From assembly GCF_030815145.1 (NCBI RefSeq), contig NZ_JAUSWJ010000001.1, positions 2,604,001-2,668,000 on the forward strand: a stretch of DNA of 64,000 bases, written 5' to 3'. The DNA is from Kaistia geumhonensis. Lineage in GTDB: Bacteria; Pseudomonadota; Alphaproteobacteria; Rhizobiales; Kaistiaceae. Of the stretch, positions 20,221-29,433 are shown one piece after another (positions within the stretch are counted from its first letter, which is position 1; every line of letters begins with the position of its first letter). The notes beneath the pieces are model-generated. The model was not told the origin of the DNA. It made no database searches and saw only the letters and a list, made by a program, of their open reading frames with translations. The position numbers and the translations under genes are program-made.

Positions 20221-20263
20221 CCGGGGACGTCCCCGGCGCCCGAAGACGCCGGGGACGGGCGCC
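20221..20263 (-). promoter_or_regulatory. Overlapping GC-rich hairpins between binding-protein and permease genes
   Basis: CCGGGGACGTCCCCGG at 20221-20236 is a perfect 16-bp palindrome, and GGCGCCCG (20235-20242) pairs with CGGGCGCC (20256-20263), so two mutually exclusive stems form immediately after the binding-protein stop codon. There is no U-tract, so this is more likely a 3'-end protecting or partial-attenuation structure, as often seen after highly expressed binding-protein genes. Confidence 0.5.
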
Positions 20264-21523
20264 TTACTGCTGCGTCGCCCAGTACTTGTCGGCGAGCGCC
20301 TGCAGGTTCTGCTGGACCTGCGGGCCCGTCTCGGGATGCAGCATGAAGTTGCCGAGCTCGTCGACGGCCGCCTCGGCGATCTGGGGCGGCGTCGCCTCCC
20401 AGAAGCGGTTGATCGAGGTGTAGCCGCCGTCATTGATCTCCTTGACGAGGTCGGCGATCAGCGGCGACTTGGCCTTCACGTCCTTGTTGATCGGCGGGAA
20501 GTCCTGCGCGTCGACCCAGGCTTGCTGTGCCTTCGACGACATCCAGTAGTCGGCGAGCTTGAGGGCGTCCTCCTTCTGCGCCGAGGCAGAGGCGATGAGC
20601 AGCGGGCCGGCCTCGAAGATGACCGACTTCGGCAGGTCCGCCTTCTCGTTCGGCATGATGAAGGCGCCGAGATCCTTGGCGTCGAGGCCGGACTGCACGA
20701 TCGTGTTGGCATACCAGGTGCCGACGAGGATCATGCCGAGCTTGCCCTGCGCGAGCTGGCCGGCCATGGCGTTGGAACCCGACGTGCCGAAGGCGATCGA
20801 GGGATCGGTGAAGTAGCCCTTGCCGATCCAGTCGGCCCAGGTCTTGAGAACGGCCGTGACCTCGGGATCGGTGTATTTCGCCTGGCCGGTCATCAGCCTG
20901 GCGTAGAATTCCGGATTGGAGCGGACGAGCAGCTCCTGGAACCAGATGAAGCTCGGCCAGCGGCCCTCGATCGTCTGGCCGAACGGCGTGATGCCCTTCT
21001 CCTTCAGCGTCGCGGCGACCTTCTCGAGCTCTTCCCAGGTCTTCGGCGGCTCGAGGCCGTTCTCGGCGAAGGTCTTCTTGTTGTAGAGGACCACCCAGTA
21101 GGCGACGAGATTCGGCACGCCGTAGATCTTGCCGTCGAAGGTGAAGGCCGAGGCGAGCGACGGATTGACCAGCCCGGCATCGGTGTACTTCTTCCAGACC
21201 TCGCCGACATCCGTGACGAGCTTGGCGTCGACGAGATCCTTCATGCGGTAGCCGGACCACCAGGCGAAGACGCCGGGCGCGCTCGGCGTGCGCAGCGCCG
21301 CGCGAACCGCCGCCTGATAGGTGCTGGTGTCGGCATAGGGCACCAGATTGACGTCGATGCCGACCGCTTCCTTGGCCGGGCCGAGCACCGTCTTGTAGGC
21401 GTCGTTCCAGTTGCCCTTGTCGTGGTAGAAATCGACGGTCTGCGCCACCGCCGGGCTCGCCAGCGCGGCGAGCGACGCGGCGAGCAGCCCGAGCTTCCTC
21501 AGGCCCAGTTTTCCAAGCTTCAT
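20264..21523 (-). CDS. Carbohydrate ABC importer solute-binding protein (family 1)
   Basis: 419 aa with a signal peptide ending in AVAQ around residue 28. The body shows SBP_bac_1 features: aromatic sugar-stacking residues (WWSGYR, WPSFIWFQE, FGTSGSNAMAGQLAQGKLGMI), as in oligosaccharide binders. The ATG at 21523 is preceded by GAAGGAGGA. It is the receptor for the MalF/MalG pair downstream and lies between a GH38-type mannosidase and a GlucD-like enzyme, which suggests an alpha-mannosyl or uronate oligosaccharide as ligand (inference). Confidence 0.88.
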   Translation of the reverse strand: MKLGKLGLRKLGLLAASLAALASPAVAQTVDFYHDKGNWNDAYKTVLGPAKEAVGIDVNLVPYADTSTYQAAVRAALRTPSAPGVFAWWSGYRMKDLVDAKLVTDVGEVWKKYTDAGLVNPSLASAFTFDGKIYGVPNLVAYWVVLYNKKTFAENGLEPPKTWEELEKVAATLKEKGITPFGQTIEGRWPSFIWFQELLVRSNPEFYARLMTGQAKYTDPEVTAVLKTWADWIGKGYFTDPSIAFGTSGSNAMAGQLAQGKLGMILVGTWYANTIVQSGLDAKDLGAFIMPNEKADLPKSVIFEAGPLLIASASAQKEDALKLADYWMSSKAQQAWVDAQDFPPINKDVKAKSPLIADLVKEINDGGYTSINRFWEATPPQIAEAAVDELGNFMLHPETGPQVQQNLQALADKYWATQQ

Positions 21524-21603
21524 CAGAGACGTCCTCCTTCGTCCTTCCTCACCGGAACCGGCGGCGCCGGCTCCGTTGTCATGTCCGCCGAACCCCCGCG
21601 GCG

Positions 21604-24237
21604 TCAGGCGTCGCCGAACCGCAGCAACACGGTGTCGACGGCGAGCGGTGCGAGATCGACCGCGATTTCGGTGCCGGTGACGGCGATGGCCTCGCCGGGA
21701 TGCTCCAGCGCATCGGCTCGCCGCGCTTCCTTCGGCGGCGTGGCGAAGCGGAGCCGCGCGCGCGTCGCCCCGGCCTTCAGGTTCTGCACGCGCAGCGCGA
21801 TGAAGCCGGCCTCCTCGCCGGGCTTCGCGGTGACGAGCACAGGTGCGTCCGGATCGACGGCGAAGAACGAGCCCTCGCGCGCCCCGGTCGGCGCGATGTC
21901 GCGCATCACCACCGGCGGCATGGAAGCCTCCGCGGCGAAGCGGGCGGCCGCGACGGGATCGACATCGCCGGCATGCGTCGTCAGGCGGTAGCGCAGCGGG
22001 ATGCGGCCGTCCTGGCTGGCCTTGAAATTCACCATCCAGTGGTTGTTGAGCGCCCAGGACATGATGGTCGGGCCCTCCGGCTCGAGCGTCCGCGCCCATT
22101 TGCCGGTCGTGATGCCGCCGAGATGCACGAGCGGCGCATCGAGCGGCACCAGCGTCACGCCGCGCGCGCCGTCCGAGACGTCGACCCAGCGCTGCAGCGG
22201 GTACCAGTCCTTGGCGGCGCCATCGAGCTGGTCGTCGTTCGGCACCGCCGGGATGCCGTTGAGGTCGAGCATGAAGCGCGGCGCGCCGAGATTGAACGGG
22301 AAGGCGACGAAGACCGCTTCCGGTGCCTCGTGTGCCAGCTTGTCGATCAGCCAGTCGACATGCACCGCCTTGGTGCCGGTATCGAGCGCATAGGTGACGC
22401 GGGCCGCAGCGACGCCGGCGGCGCGGATGGTGGCTGTGATCGAGGCGCGGCCATTGGCGATCGTCGCCTGGCCGATCTCGACGCTGGTCGCACCGCTCCG
22501 CCGCCAGGGCGTATCCCTGAAGCCGGTGAAGAAATCCGGATTGGAGAAGTCGAAGCTCGCGATCGCGTCGCGCCCCTTCGGCGAATCCACCGTCTCGTAG
22601 ATGTAGTCGCCCGGCCGCCAGCCCTCGTAGCGGCCGGCGAAGTCATGGCCGAGATCCTTGTCGAGGAGGATCGCGATGCCGCCCGAGGCCGGATCGATCT
22701 CGATGCGGTAATGCGCGTTCTCGATGCTGTGCGGGCCGGCCTTGAGGTCGGCGTCGCCCGGCGCGTCGGCGAGCGGCAGGAAGGCATAGCCCATCGCGGG
22801 GACCTGACCCGCGACCCGATTCACCGGCGGGATCGGCCGTGCGCCACCCCAGCCGCTGCCGCGGTTGAAGAAGCAGTCGAGCATGCCGTCCGGTGCGGCG
22901 CCGCCGCGCGGCTCCGGCTCCTCGACGATCACCGCGCGCGGCCAGGGCAGCGTGTTGATGACCAGCACATCGGCGATGCCGGAGGGCTTGAACGCCTCTT
23001 CGGGCTGCAGGTCGCCGAGATTGAAGATGCCCTCGGGACCCGGCGTCCCGAGCGGACGGGCGAGGTCGCGGGCGGCACGGGCGAGCCGGTCGTGCCCCTC
23101 CATGACCGCCGTATAGGCGTAGCTCGCCTTGCGGTTCCACTGCGCCCGCGTGAACAGCGAATCCGGCGCCTCGACCGAGGAATAGGCGCCCCAGGTATGC
23201 TCGTCGTAGAGGATCGCCTGCTCGTAGTCATGCGCCGCACGCGCCGCGTCGTAGCGGTCGCGGCCGGTCGCCCGCAGCCAGGCCTCGAGCGCCTCGGCGG
23301 CGCCCAGCACCTCATGAGCCTGCCGGTTGACGCCGGTCTCGTAGGCGCTGGAGCCCGGGCCGTCCGTCCAGTGGTCGGTCCAGTCGCCGCGCTGCGTCCC
23401 GATCGCGCCCTGGTGGCGATCACGCAGCAGCCGGCCGAACTCGGTCACCGTCTTGAATTCCATCCGCCAGGGGCGGTCTTCCTCGTTCCAGCGGCGGACG
23501 AAATCGGCCATGCGCCGGTCGGGCGGCCCGTTGTCGACGCGGACGGGATGCGTCGCCTCGCAATAGAGGAAGTCGTAGGGGTAGCTCGCATCCGCCTCGA
23601 GCCCGTGCACCCAGCGCGGCAGCAGCCTGTCGACGAGGTCGAAATTGCCGATGCCGGCCTGGCTGCGGCCGAAGAGATAGTGATAGCCGTTCCAGGCCAG
23701 CACCTTGCCGCCGCTCGGCCCCTCCCACCAGAAGGCGCCGGGGAACGGCTTCGGCCGCGCCCCGCGGATCGGGTTGATCGCGGCGGTGTAGAACCAGACG
23801 CCGAGTTCGGCGAGGAGATCGGCGAACAGCCAGGAGACGCCGTTGACGTCGTCCTGCATCGCGCTTTCGACGGTGAGGCCGAATTCGTCGCGCAGCGCCC
23901 TCAGCGGATAGAGGCTCCGATGCATCTGCTCGACATTGAGCAGCGGCGTCAGGTTGTAGTTCATCGCCGCGACGTCGATGCGACCCGCGCGGTGCCAGTG
24001 CTGGAAGCGGCGGATTTCCTCGGCCGACGCGCTGCGGAGATAGCGCAGGAGCGGCCCGGTGGTCTCGCAGGTCCAGCTGTAGCGGGCGCCCTCGGGATAG
24101 GCGTCGGTCGCCTCGATCAGGTCGAGCGCGCCGCGGATGAAATCCGCATGCTGCCGGAAGGCGACATCCTGATAGTCCGTGAAGCCGATATCGGTGTGCG
24201 AATGGTTGCACAGATAGATCGTCCTGATCGCGGTCAT
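21604..24237 (-). CDS. Glycoside hydrolase family 38-type alpha-mannosidase (second copy)
   Basis: 877 aa without a signal peptide. HSHTDIG is at residues 12-18 (zinc ligands H14 and D16) and the nucleophile region QDDVNG gives D130. The GDWTDHW block (284-290) supplies H289, a candidate further zinc ligand. It resembles the copy at 14285 along its whole length, but with low identity outside motifs, so the two probably cut different linkages rather than being fresh duplicates. AGGAGAG precedes the ATG. It follows gntR by 91 nt and precedes the importer by 80 nt, so the unit reads regulator, hydrolase, importer, dehydratase, hydrolase. Confidence 0.77.
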   Translation of the reverse strand: MTAIRTIYLCNHSHTDIGFTDYQDVAFRQHADFIRGALDLIEATDAYPEGARYSWTCETTGPLLRYLRSASAEEIRRFQHWHRAGRIDVAAMNYNLTPLLNVEQMHRSLYPLRALRDEFGLTVESAMQDDVNGVSWLFADLLAELGVWFYTAAINPIRGARPKPFPGAFWWEGPSGGKVLAWNGYHYLFGRSQAGIGNFDLVDRLLPRWVHGLEADASYPYDFLYCEATHPVRVDNGPPDRRMADFVRRWNEEDRPWRMEFKTVTEFGRLLRDRHQGAIGTQRGDWTDHWTDGPGSSAYETGVNRQAHEVLGAAEALEAWLRATGRDRYDAARAAHDYEQAILYDEHTWGAYSSVEAPDSLFTRAQWNRKASYAYTAVMEGHDRLARAARDLARPLGTPGPEGIFNLGDLQPEEAFKPSGIADVLVINTLPWPRAVIVEEPEPRGGAAPDGMLDCFFNRGSGWGGARPIPPVNRVAGQVPAMGYAFLPLADAPGDADLKAGPHSIENAHYRIEIDPASGGIAILLDKDLGHDFAGRYEGWRPGDYIYETVDSPKGRDAIASFDFSNPDFFTGFRDTPWRRSGATSVEIGQATIANGRASITATIRAAGVAAARVTYALDTGTKAVHVDWLIDKLAHEAPEAVFVAFPFNLGAPRFMLDLNGIPAVPNDDQLDGAAKDWYPLQRWVDVSDGARGVTLVPLDAPLVHLGGITTGKWARTLEPEGPTIMSWALNNHWMVNFKASQDGRIPLRYRLTTHAGDVDPVAAARFAAEASMPPVVMRDIAPTGAREGSFFAVDPDAPVLVTAKPGEEAGFIALRVQNLKAGATRARLRFATPPKEARRADALEHPGEAIAVTGTEIAVDLAPLAVDTVLLRFGDA

Positions 24238-24328
24238 GACGCCTCGCTCTCCTGTCGTTTCCTCAAGGGCGGCGGGCCGCTCTGCGGCGGCCTCGCCTCC
24301 GGCTTGCGCCGGCCGTCTCTCGTCGTCG

Positions 24329-25042
24329 TTACATCGCGGGCATGGCGGCCCGCATGGCCTCCTTGCGCCCAGGTCCGGGCGCGCCGTCGATCGCCTCGAG
24401 CGCGTCGAGGATGGTCCTGAGATGCAGCGTCATCACCGCCGCGACCGCCGCCTCGTCGCGGGCGCGCATGCCGGCGACGATGCCGCCATGCTGGTCGAGG
24501 ATGGTCCCAGGCCGGTTCGGCCAGTTGACCGTGACGAAGCGCATCCGGTTCAGATGCACCTTGACGTCCTCGAGCTCGTCGGCGACCGCGAGGCAGTCCG
24601 CCGCGGCGAAGATGCGGCGATGGAAGACCTCGTCGAGCTCGTAGAAGCGGCGCGTATCCTGCCGCCCGGCCGCGAAAGCCTGCTCCTCGACGATCGACGC
24701 CAGCGCATCGATGTCGTCCGGCGCAGCCGCGCGGGTCGCCCGGCGCGCGACCTCGACCTCGACCGCCTCGCGGATCAATTGCGCGGCCCGCACCTTGGCG
24801 ACGCGGATCGGCGCCACCACCGTTCCGCTCTGCGGATAGATGTCGACGAGGCCGAGATCGGCGAGCCGCAGCAGCGCCTCGCGGACCGGCGTGCGCGAGA
24901 TGGCGAGCCGCTCGGCGATCGCCTGCTCGCGGATCGGCTCGAGCGGCTTCAGCACGCCGAGCACGATCTCGCTCCGCAGCAGCTCATAGACATTGAGCGC
25001 CGTGGAGCGTGGCCGCACCGCCCGCTGTTCCGTCTCCCACAT
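24329..25042 (-). CDS. GntR-family transcriptional regulator (FCD domain)
   Basis: 237 aa. The winged-helix domain is at about residues 15-80 with the ISRTPVREALLRLADLGLV recognition segment; the helical FCD domain shows metal-binding positions (DEVFHRRIF, DQHGGIV, LHLRTILD). Such proteins bind sugar acids and release their operator. The gene is first in its unit, and its promoter contains a palindrome over the -10 box, so it most likely represses itself and the downstream GH38/ABC/GlucD genes. The similar motif at 9449 suggests it also governs the UxuA-type gene 15 kb away. Confidence 0.87.
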   Translation of the reverse strand: MWETEQRAVRPRSTALNVYELLRSEIVLGVLKPLEPIREQAIAERLAISRTPVREALLRLADLGLVDIYPQSGTVVAPIRVAKVRAAQLIREAVEVEVARRATRAAAPDDIDALASIVEEQAFAAGRQDTRRFYELDEVFHRRIFAAADCLAVADELEDVKVHLNRMRFVTVNWPNRPGTILDQHGGIVAGMRARDEAAVAAVMTLHLRTILDALEAIDGAPGPGRKEAMRAAMPAM

Positions 25043-25066
25043 GTCGCGCCTCGCCTGTGTCCTACG

Positions 25067-25101
25067 GTACTAATATACTAGTGAATCGGAACGACCGTCA
25101 A
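25067..25101 (-). promoter_or_regulatory. Promoter with overlapping GntR operator
   Basis: On the minus strand TTGACG (25101-25096), an 18-bp spacer and TATATT (25077-25072) form a good sigma-70 promoter about 30 nt from the gntR ATG. A near-palindrome, ACTAATATACTAGT at 25069-25082 (arms ACTA/TAGT, one mismatched pair), covers the -10 box. The wider 15-mer recurs at 9449-9463. Confidence 0.65.
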
Positions 25102-25130
25102 CGGGGCGGCGCGGGCGAAGCGCGATCGCC

Positions 25131-25260
25131 CTTCCCTTTTCCCATCGCGGGAGGGGTGTCGCCGTAGACGGCGGGTCAGTGGCTGCCCAACCTCGGAAAG
25201 CCCATCATCCGGCTCGCCGCTGCGCGGCGATCCACCTTCTCCCCCAAGGGAAGAAGCAAG
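25131..25260. repeat. Intergenic palindromic repeat-like sequence
   Basis: This part of the 401-nt gap between gntR (25042) and the flavin oxidoreductase (25444) contains CGCCGCTGCGCGGCGA followed by a CTTCTCCCCCAAGGGAAGAAG hairpin-like end. The composition and order resemble the small palindromic intergenic repeats of Rhizobiales. The rest of the gap (25261-25443) shows no gene or clear promoter; one cannot exclude a leader for the downstream gene. Confidence 0.4.
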
Positions 25261-25443
25261 AAGCCGGAGCGGACCGGCTCTCCGCCGACGTCGCCTTGCA
25301 CCGCATCGGACCGCGCTCTGCCCGGGGTGACGGGCCGTTCACCTTTGCGGCGCTTGCTCTCGGCCGCTGGCGCGTCCATCTGTCGGCCAGACCGCTTTCA
25401 CCCTTATTCCGGCAGCCGCGCGCTGCCGTGACGGAACCGTCCC

Positions 25444-26463
25444 ATGAAGAAGATCGGCTTCCTTTCCTTCGGCCACTGGTCGCCCTCGCCGCGCTCGGGC
25501 ACGCGCTCGGCCGGCGATGCGCTGCTCCAGTCGATCGACCTCGCCGTCGCCGCCGAGGAGCTCGGCGCAGATGGCGCCTATTTCCGCGTGCATCATTTCG
25601 CGCGCCAGCTCGGCTCGCCCTTTCCGCTCTTGGCCGCGGTGGGTGCGAAAACCAGCACTATAGAGATCGGCACCGCCGTCATCGACATGCGCTACGAGAA
25701 CCCGCTCTACATGGCCGAGGACGCCGGAGCCGCCGACCTCATCGCCGGCGGGCGGCTGCAGCTCGGCATCAGCCGCGGCTCGCCGGAGCAGGTGGTCGAT
25801 GGCTGGCGCTATTTCGGCTACCGGCCGGCCGAGGGGCAGACCGACGCCGACATGGCGCGCGGCCATGCCGAGGTGTTCATGAACGTCCTGAAGGGCGAGG
25901 GCTTCGCCGAACCGAACCCGCGGCCGATGTTCCCGAACCCGCCCGGCCTCCTGCGCCTCGAACCGCATTCCGAAGGGCTGCGCGAACGCATCTGGTGGGG
26001 CGCGGCGTCCAACGCCACAGCCGTCTGGGCGGCCGAGATGGGCATGAACCTGCAGAGCTCGACGCTGAAATTCGACGAGAGCGGCAAGCCGTTCCACGTC
26101 CAGCAGGCCGAGCAGATCCGCGTCTATCGCGAGGCCTGGAAGGCGGCGGGCCATGAGCGGACGCCGCGCGTCTCGGTCAGCCGCAGCATCTTCGCCCTCG
26201 TCGACGAGCGCGACCACGCCTATTTCGGCGGCGACGAGGACTCCGACAAGTTCGGCTATATCGAGCCGGAGAAGCGGGCCGTGTTCGGCCGCAGCTACGC
26301 CGCCGAGCCGGATGCGCTCGTGGAGCAGCTGAAGGGCGACGAGGCGATCGCCGAGGCGGATACGCTGCTCCTCACCGTGCCCAACCAGCTCGGCGTCGAG
26401 TACAACGCCCATGTGATCGAGGCCATCCTCAAGCATGTGGCACCGGCGATGGGCTGGCGCTGA
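25444..26463 (+). CDS. LLM-class flavin-dependent oxidoreductase (luciferase-like)
   Basis: 339 aa starting MKKIGFLSFGHW, with the bacterial luciferase-like TIM-barrel fold. The GADGAYFRVHHFARQ and STIEIGTAVIDMRYENP segments are the typical flavin-pocket strands. Such enzymes oxidise diverse substrates with FMN or F420; the substrate cannot be read here. It stands alone on the plus strand between two sugar units, with an inverted repeat after its stop, and has no evident cotranscribed flavin reductase. Confidence 0.82.
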   Translation: MKKIGFLSFGHWSPSPRSGTRSAGDALLQSIDLAVAAEELGADGAYFRVHHFARQLGSPFPLLAAVGAKTSTIEIGTAVIDMRYENPLYMAEDAGAADLIAGGRLQLGISRGSPEQVVDGWRYFGYRPAEGQTDADMARGHAEVFMNVLKGEGFAEPNPRPMFPNPPGLLRLEPHSEGLRERIWWGAASNATAVWAAEMGMNLQSSTLKFDESGKPFHVQQAEQIRVYREAWKAAGHERTPRVSVSRSIFALVDERDHAYFGGDEDSDKFGYIEPEKRAVFGRSYAAEPDALVEQLKGDEAIAEADTLLLTVPNQLGVEYNAHVIEAILKHVAPAMGWR

Positions 26464-26486
26464 GCGACGCACTCCACCCCGCCAAA

Positions 26487-26517
26487 CGTCATGGCCGCGC
26501 GGCTCGCGGCCATGACG
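26487..26517. terminator. Inverted repeat between convergent genes, possible bidirectional terminator
   Basis: CGTCATGGCCGCG-CGGCT-CGCGGCCATGACG is a perfect 13-bp stem with a 5-nt loop, centred in the 60-nt gap between two converging genes. There is no T-run on either side, so termination would have to be weak or Rho-assisted. Confidence 0.5.
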
Positions 26518-26523
26518 ACGGTC

Positions 26524-27615
26524 TCAGGCGCGCGCCGCCTCGACCATGAAGCCGGCCATCGCCTTGAACAGCTCGAGATCCTCGCGCGCGTCGGCGATCG
26601 AGGTCTTGGGCCGCCGCCGCTCGGTCACGTTGCGGTGGAAGTCGTTCCACTCGACGGCGAAGGAATCGTAGCGGGTCGGGAAGCTCACCTCGGTCGAGGC
26701 GCCGGCCTCGCCATGCGGCTTCAGCACCGTGAGCCGCGCCGGCTGGTGGCGGATATAGGGCGTGTCGTAGTCGACACGGATCACTTCCTTCGGCGTCGAG
26801 ACTTCGAGATGCGCGTCGAAATGCGGGATCTGGTCGACGGCCGTCTCGAACTGGCAGACGAAATGGCCATAGTCGAAGCTTGCCGTGATGGCGCGCCCGC
26901 CATGGCGCTGGGTCGCCATCAGCACCCGCTCGGGCCGGCCGATCAGCTCGCGCATCGCCGAGATGTCGTGGCTGGATAGGCCGAGCATCAGCCCGTAGGC
27001 CATGGCGATCGGCCCCTCGCCGATCCCGATCGCCTTTTTCGTCGCCTCGGCCATCGCAACCTTCGCCGCCTCGATCGCCGCAGCGGGGATATCGGTGCCG
27101 CGCACGACCCGCGAGGTCGAGTTGATGATGAGCGCATTGGCGCCGATCACGTCGCGGACCCGGGCGAGCAGGATGTCGCCGCGCAGCGGCTCGATGCGCT
27201 TCACCGCCTCGACGAAGGCCGGTGCATGGCGGCGCATGAAGCCGACCTGCACCGTCACGCCATGCCTCGCCTCCGCCTCGGCGAGGCGGTCGGCCTCCTC
27301 CAGCGAGATGCACATCGGCTTCTCGACCAGCACATGCTTGCCGGCAGCCATGACGGCGATCGCCACCTCGGCGTGGTAGACATGCGGGTTGGCGATCAGC
27401 ACCGCGTCGACATCCGGATCGGCGATCAGCGCCTCGTGGCTGTCGTAGAGCCGCGCGCCCGGCGTCTGGCGGCCGGCCGCATCGACGACGGTGCGGCTGA
27501 TGTCGCAAAGCGCCGTGACCTGGAAGAGATGGGGAAGGTCGCGCAGGGTGGGCAGATGAATGATCTGCGCGACCTCGCCGCAGCCGACGACGCCGACGCG
27601 AATGATGTGAGCCAC
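26524..27615 (-). CDS. Gfo/Idh/MocA-family oxidoreductase
   Basis: 363 aa from a GTG at 27615 (AAGGAC upstream). The Rossmann motif GCGEVA is at residues 11-16 and the EKP catalytic Lys region at 98-100, followed by the alpha/beta substrate domain. These enzymes oxidise or reduce sugars and inositols with NAD(P). It lies 57 nt downstream of the MalG-type gene of the LacI-controlled unit and is probably its last gene, oxidising the imported sugar. The short gap is AT-rich and could hold an internal promoter, which I could not resolve. Confidence 0.85.
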   Translation of the reverse strand: MAHIIRVGVVGCGEVAQIIHLPTLRDLPHLFQVTALCDISRTVVDAAGRQTPGARLYDSHEALIADPDVDAVLIANPHVYHAEVAIAVMAAGKHVLVEKPMCISLEEADRLAEAEARHGVTVQVGFMRRHAPAFVEAVKRIEPLRGDILLARVRDVIGANALIINSTSRVVRGTDIPAAAIEAAKVAMAEATKKAIGIGEGPIAMAYGLMLGLSSHDISAMRELIGRPERVLMATQRHGGRAITASFDYGHFVCQFETAVDQIPHFDAHLEVSTPKEVIRVDYDTPYIRHQPARLTVLKPHGEAGASTEVSFPTRYDSFAVEWNDFHRNVTERRRPKTSIADAREDLELFKAMAGFMVEAARA

Positions 27616-27672
27616 GATGGATTGTCCTTAAACGTCTATTTATGTCGAAAAATGTTGAAAGTCCGAGCGGAC

Positions 27673-28509
27673 TCAGCCCTTCACGCCGCCCGAGACGGCG
27701 CCGTAGGTGATGTATTTCTGGATGCCGAGGAAGAGGATGAAGGTGGGCACGACGGTGAGCGTCGCCGCCGCCATCAGGCTTCCCCAGTCGGTCGAATATT
27801 GCTGCATGAACATCGTGATGCCGACGGGCAGCGTCATCGCGTTCTCGTCGCGGAGGAAGACGTTGGCGACGAAGAACTCGTTGTAGGAAAAGAGGAAAGA
27901 GAAGATAGCGATCGCCGCGAGGCCGGGGCCCGAAAGCGGCAGGACGATGCGGAGGAACGCGCCGAAGCGCGAGCACCCGTCGACCAGCGCCGCCTCTTCC
28001 AACTCGCGCGGGATGGTGTCGAAGAAGGACCGCGCCATCCAGGTCGCGAACGGCAGGTGCACCACCGTATAGAGGATGATCACCGACAGCGGACTATTGA
28101 TGAGCCCGAGCGTCCTGAAGAGAATGAAGAGCGGGATCAGCGCGAGGATGATCGGGAACATCTGCACGATGAAAAGCGTGCGCGAATAAGTTGTCACGAA
28201 GCGTCCGCGAAAGCGTGACAGAGCATAACCCGCGAGCGCCGCCGCGGCGGCGCTGGTGATCGTGCTTCCCGTCGAGGCGACGACCGAATTCCACAGATAG
28301 CGCCAGAAATTCGTCCGCTCCGAGAGATAGGAATAGTTCGCGGTCGTCAGGTCATGGGGCAGCAGCGAGGAGCGCTGCATCAACTGGTCGGTCGTCTGAA
28401 ACGAGTTCATCACCATCAGGATGATGGGCAGGTTCACCACGAGCACGATCGCCGAGAGAACGCCGAAGCGGGTCCAGCGCTGAGCCGGCGAAGGATTTGG
28501 ATAGGCCAT
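27673..28509 (-). CDS. Carbohydrate ABC importer permease (MalG type), LacI unit
   Basis: 278 aa with six predicted helices and the EAA loop EEAALVDGCSRFGAFLRIVLP. It begins 2 nt after the stop of its MalF-type partner, so the pair is translationally coupled. It forms the membrane channel of a CUT1 importer with the binding protein at 29434-30723; no ATPase gene lies nearby. Confidence 0.88.
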   Translation of the reverse strand: MAYPNPSPAQRWTRFGVLSAIVLVVNLPIILMVMNSFQTTDQLMQRSSLLPHDLTTANYSYLSERTNFWRYLWNSVVASTGSTITSAAAAALAGYALSRFRGRFVTTYSRTLFIVQMFPIILALIPLFILFRTLGLINSPLSVIILYTVVHLPFATWMARSFFDTIPRELEEAALVDGCSRFGAFLRIVLPLSGPGLAAIAIFSFLFSYNEFFVANVFLRDENAMTLPVGITMFMQQYSTDWGSLMAAATLTVVPTFILFLGIQKYITYGAVSGGVKG

Positions 28510-28511
28510 GG

Positions 28512-29429
28512 TCAGCGCTCCTTCTGGCGGCGGAGCAGGAAGACGACGAGGATCATGAGGATGATCAGCGTCACGAAGGAGGTGGCCGAACCGAGCCCGA
28601 CATCGTTGCGCCCGAAGGTGTAGCGATAGGCGAGGAGGACGAGGTTCTCGGTGGCGTTGGCCGGGCCGCCCTGCGTCAGCAGCCAGGGCGTGTCGAAATC
28701 GTTCACCGTCCAGATCGTCATCAGCAGCGCCAGCACGATCGAGATGTTGCGCAACTGCGGCAGCGTGACGAAGCGGAACTGGTTCCAGCGCGATGCCCCG
28801 TCGAGCGAGGCGGCCTCGTAGAGGCTGCGGTCGATGCCCTGCAGAGCGGCGAGAAGCGACAGCATCATGAAGGGGAAGGAGCGCCAGATCTTGATGGCGA
28901 TGACCATCACAACCGCCCAGGTCTGGTCGGACAGGAAGTAGACCGGCGAGCCACCGAACAGGCCGATGACCTGATTGAACAGCGCCCGCTCGTCGGCCAT
29001 CATCCAGCGCCATGAGACGATCGAGACGATCGACGGCACGATCCACGGGAGCAGCAGCGCCACGCGGAAGAAGGCTCGTCCGGGAACATCCTGGTTCAGG
29101 AGCAGCGCGAGGCCGAGCCCCAGCGCATAGCAACCGACGACGTTGAAGACGGCGAAGACGAGGCTGAACCACAGCGCATGGCGGAAATCGCGCGAGGTGA
29201 TCAGCTCGACATAGTTGTCGAGCCCTACGAAGCGGCCGTATTTCAGCAGCGACCCGTCCGTGAAGCCGTACCAGAAGCCGGTCAGCATCGGATAGGCGAT
29301 GACGGCGAGGATCAGGACGACGGAGGGCGCGAGCAGCAGGAAGGGCAGCGCATCGCCGGTCCGCCACCAGGCCCTGGCGCTTGCGCGCCAGGTCCCGGCT
29401 TCGGGGCGGGAGAGGTCCACAGCGGACAC
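28512..29429 (-). CDS. Carbohydrate ABC importer permease (MalF type), LacI unit
   Basis: 305 aa from a GTG at 29429, 4 nt after the binding-protein stop. A cytoplasmic N-terminus of about 25 residues precedes the first helix; the EAA loop is EAASLDGASRWNQFRFVTLP. It partners the MalG-type gene. The start could also be a few codons downstream, as several GTG codons follow. Confidence 0.87.
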   Translation of the reverse strand: MSAVDLSRPEAGTWRASARAWWRTGDALPFLLLAPSVVLILAVIAYPMLTGFWYGFTDGSLLKYGRFVGLDNYVELITSRDFRHALWFSLVFAVFNVVGCYALGLGLALLLNQDVPGRAFFRVALLLPWIVPSIVSIVSWRWMMADERALFNQVIGLFGGSPVYFLSDQTWAVVMVIAIKIWRSFPFMMLSLLAALQGIDRSLYEAASLDGASRWNQFRFVTLPQLRNISIVLALLMTIWTVNDFDTPWLLTQGGPANATENLVLLAYRYTFGRNDVGLGSATSFVTLIILMILVVFLLRRQKER

Positions 29430-29433
29430 CCGA

